A stretch of DNA of 64,000 nt from Sphingomonas mollis (GTDB lineage: Bacteria > Pseudomonadota > Alphaproteobacteria > Sphingomonadales > Sphingomonadaceae). The first letter of the stretch is position 1; each line of letters opens with the position of its first letter. Location: the NCBI RefSeq assembly GCF_016427505.1, contig NZ_JAELXS010000001.1, forward strand, positions 682,001 through 746,000, given 5' to 3'. Positions 63,117-64,000 of this stretch are shown piece by piece. The notes beneath the pieces are model-generated. The model made no database searches. It saw only the letters and a list, made by a program, of their open reading frames with translations, and was not told the DNA's origin. The position numbers and the translations under genes were made by a program.

Positions 63117-63224
63117 ATGCCAATCATTATTCTCAAAATAACAACAGTACCAAATAGAGACTATCTGGATCGCCTATGGCAATATATTGCCATTTCAAGA
63201 TTGTCCGAAATGATGAGTGGGTAA
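63117..63224 (+). CDS. Candidate 35-residue ORF downstream of predicted promoter
   Basis: From ATG 63117 it encodes a 35-residue peptide beginning MPIIILKITTVPNRDY and ending SEMMSG. It lies 27 bp after the predicted -10 element. A purine-rich AAGAGG is only 3 nt before the ATG, which is too close for a good ribosome-binding site. No family is recognised; it may be random. Confidence 0.25.
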   Translation: MPIIILKITTVPNRDYLDRLWQYIAISRLSEMMSG

Positions 63225-63594
63225 ATTGTCTCAACCAAGTCGGCCGGATATAGTGGCAATGGCGTACCGGGTCATCAATCTGCACTTGGTGGCTGGCACC
63301 GATAAGTTCGCAGAACGTCAGTGATACTGGCGTCGAGTAATTGACATTGTCTGACTGTCTGGACGCCAAGCCATTCGCCTTGGCCGACAAAGGCTTTGCT
63401 CCTTCGGCCTTATGGGCTGCGACCATGCATGGTCAGAGGTTCGTTCCGGCGAAGGGCCGCGCCGATCAGGCGGTCGTTGCTATGAAATGATCGAAATATC
63501 AAAATGATGAAGGTGCCGATCCGGGTCGCCGGACGTTGAACCCCGCGACATCGACGATACCGCGACAGGTATCCTGATCCTGCAGGAGAACAAG

Positions 63595-64000
63595 ATGAGC
63601 GACGATCCGATCGTGCATGGCGACGACGCCCCGCCATCAAGCTGGAAAAAGGGCGATGCCCCCGATGCCATGGGGATCGGCGATACGAAGGGCGACAGCA
63701 TCGTCGGACGAACGGTGACGATCAACCGGCCTGTCGGTGAGGTCTTTGCCTATTTCCGGGACTTCACGAACCTGCCGACATTCATGGAAAACGTCGTGTC
63801 GATCGAGGTACTGGACGAGGCCCGTTCGCACTGGGTGGTGAAGGCGCCTGCCGGCCGGACGGTCGAATGGGACGCGAGGATCACCGACGAGGCGCAGGAT
63901 CGCTTCATCGCCTGGACGTCGGAACCCGGCGCTGACGTCGCCAACAGCGGCCGTGTCGACTTTCAGGACGCCGGGGCACGCGGCACCGTCGTTACCGCGA
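63595..64000 (+). CDS. SRPBCC-family (polyketide cyclase/dehydrase-like) protein, 3' end outside window
   Basis: The first 135 codons of an open frame that continues past the window. After an unstructured start (MSDDPIVHGDDAPPSS) the START/SRPBCC fold begins at VGRTVTINRPVGEVFAYFRDFTNLPTFMENVVSIEV and continues through SHWVVKAPAGRTVEWDARITD and FIAWTSEPGADVANSGRVDF. Such domains bind hydrophobic ligands; the group with the FRDFTNLPTFM motif is often annotated as cyclase/dehydrase of unknown role and is sometimes stress-related. CAGGAGAACAAG precedes the ATG at 63595, giving a good ribosome-binding site. Confidence 0.82.
   Translation, partial: MSDDPIVHGDDAPPSSWKKGDAPDAMGIGDTKGDSIVGRTVTINRPVGEVFAYFRDFTNLPTFMENVVSIEVLDEARSHWVVKAPAGRTVEWDARITDEAQDRFIAWTSEPGADVANSGRVDFQDAGARGTVVTA

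Larger units (their letters stand above)
62943..63594. other. AT-rich intergenic region between glycan operon and SRPBCC gene
   Basis: About 650 bp whose first part (62943-63240) is clearly AT-richer than the rest of the window. It holds a palindrome, a promoter-like pair and a short ORF (listed below). A 97-codon minus-strand frame (63133-63426) has no recognisable domain and no convincing ribosome-binding site. I see no tRNA or known RNA. Possibly a remnant of a transferred element or a long regulatory region for the divergent operons. Confidence 0.5.

Noticed and set aside
63133..63426. 97-codon minus-strand frame in the AT-rich region
   Set aside because: No recognised domain, no good ribosome-binding site, and the start lies in a region with other plausible elements; kept only as part of the region description.

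Overview
The window looks like a chromosomal segment from a sphingomonad-type alphaproteobacterium (Sphingomonas or a close relative). The evidence is high GC content, dense gene packing with many ATGA/GTGA start-stop overlaps, a Caulobacter-like Weimberg xylose operon, a pdhC-thioesterase-lpdA arrangement, an intracellular PHB depolymerase, and several short palindromic repeats in the gaps between genes. I see no rRNA, tRNA, CRISPR array, intact insertion sequence or prophage. Taxonomy is an inference from gene content; no comparison was run.

Layout. 1-4.4 kb: 3' part of proS, a two-TM K+ channel with an RCK domain, and RNase R. 4.6-11 kb: exporter ABC protein, PHB depolymerase, and a minus-strand maoC-thiolase-stress-protein run, then a VirJ/AcvB-like hydrolase. 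11.2-11.9 kb: a visibly lower-GC orphan gene between inverted repeat copies. 12.1-16.4 kb: tyrosine/homogentisate catabolism (hppD, hmgA, maiA, a Rieske protein) with a divergent MarR regulator and two matching operator-like sites. 16.5-20.2 kb: LysR regulator divergent from malate synthase G, which overlaps a gamma-carbonic-anhydrase-like gene. 20.2-21.9 kb: small membrane and secreted proteins. 22-26.2 kb: translationally coupled xylX-xylB-xylC plus a sugar porter, i.e. part of oxidative xylose use; xylD and xylA are not here. 26.3-30.4 kb: Tat-exported PhoX-type lipoprotein, glycerophosphodiesterase and UspA protein. 30.5-33.7 kb: pdhC, thioesterase, lpdA. 33.8-35.6 kb: a tandem duplication that copied a repeat and the start of a membrane protein gene. 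35.6-39.4 kb: catalase-like protein, phosphoesterase, MAPEG protein, thiolase. 39.5-47.5 kb: prepilin peptidase with two small neighbours, then tamA-tamB. 47.5-54.8 kb: Baeyer-Villiger-type monooxygenase, EAL phosphodiesterase, TPR sensor kinase, response regulator, and a ferredoxin-reductase-like flavoprotein.

55.9-62.9 kb holds the most distinctive locus. It is a tightly coupled six-gene minus-strand operon starting with a sucrose-phosphate-synthase-like glycosyltransferase fused to a HAD phosphatase, followed by a MurG-like transferase, a GT2/GT27-like transferase, a GT4, a polysaccharide pyruvyl transferase and a GT2. No polymerase, flippase or exporter accompanies it. It may build a sucrose-type or other glycoside core that is extended and pyruvylated; the product is unknown. 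An AT-rich stretch upstream carries a palindrome and a promoter-like element. The window ends inside a SRPBCC-domain gene.
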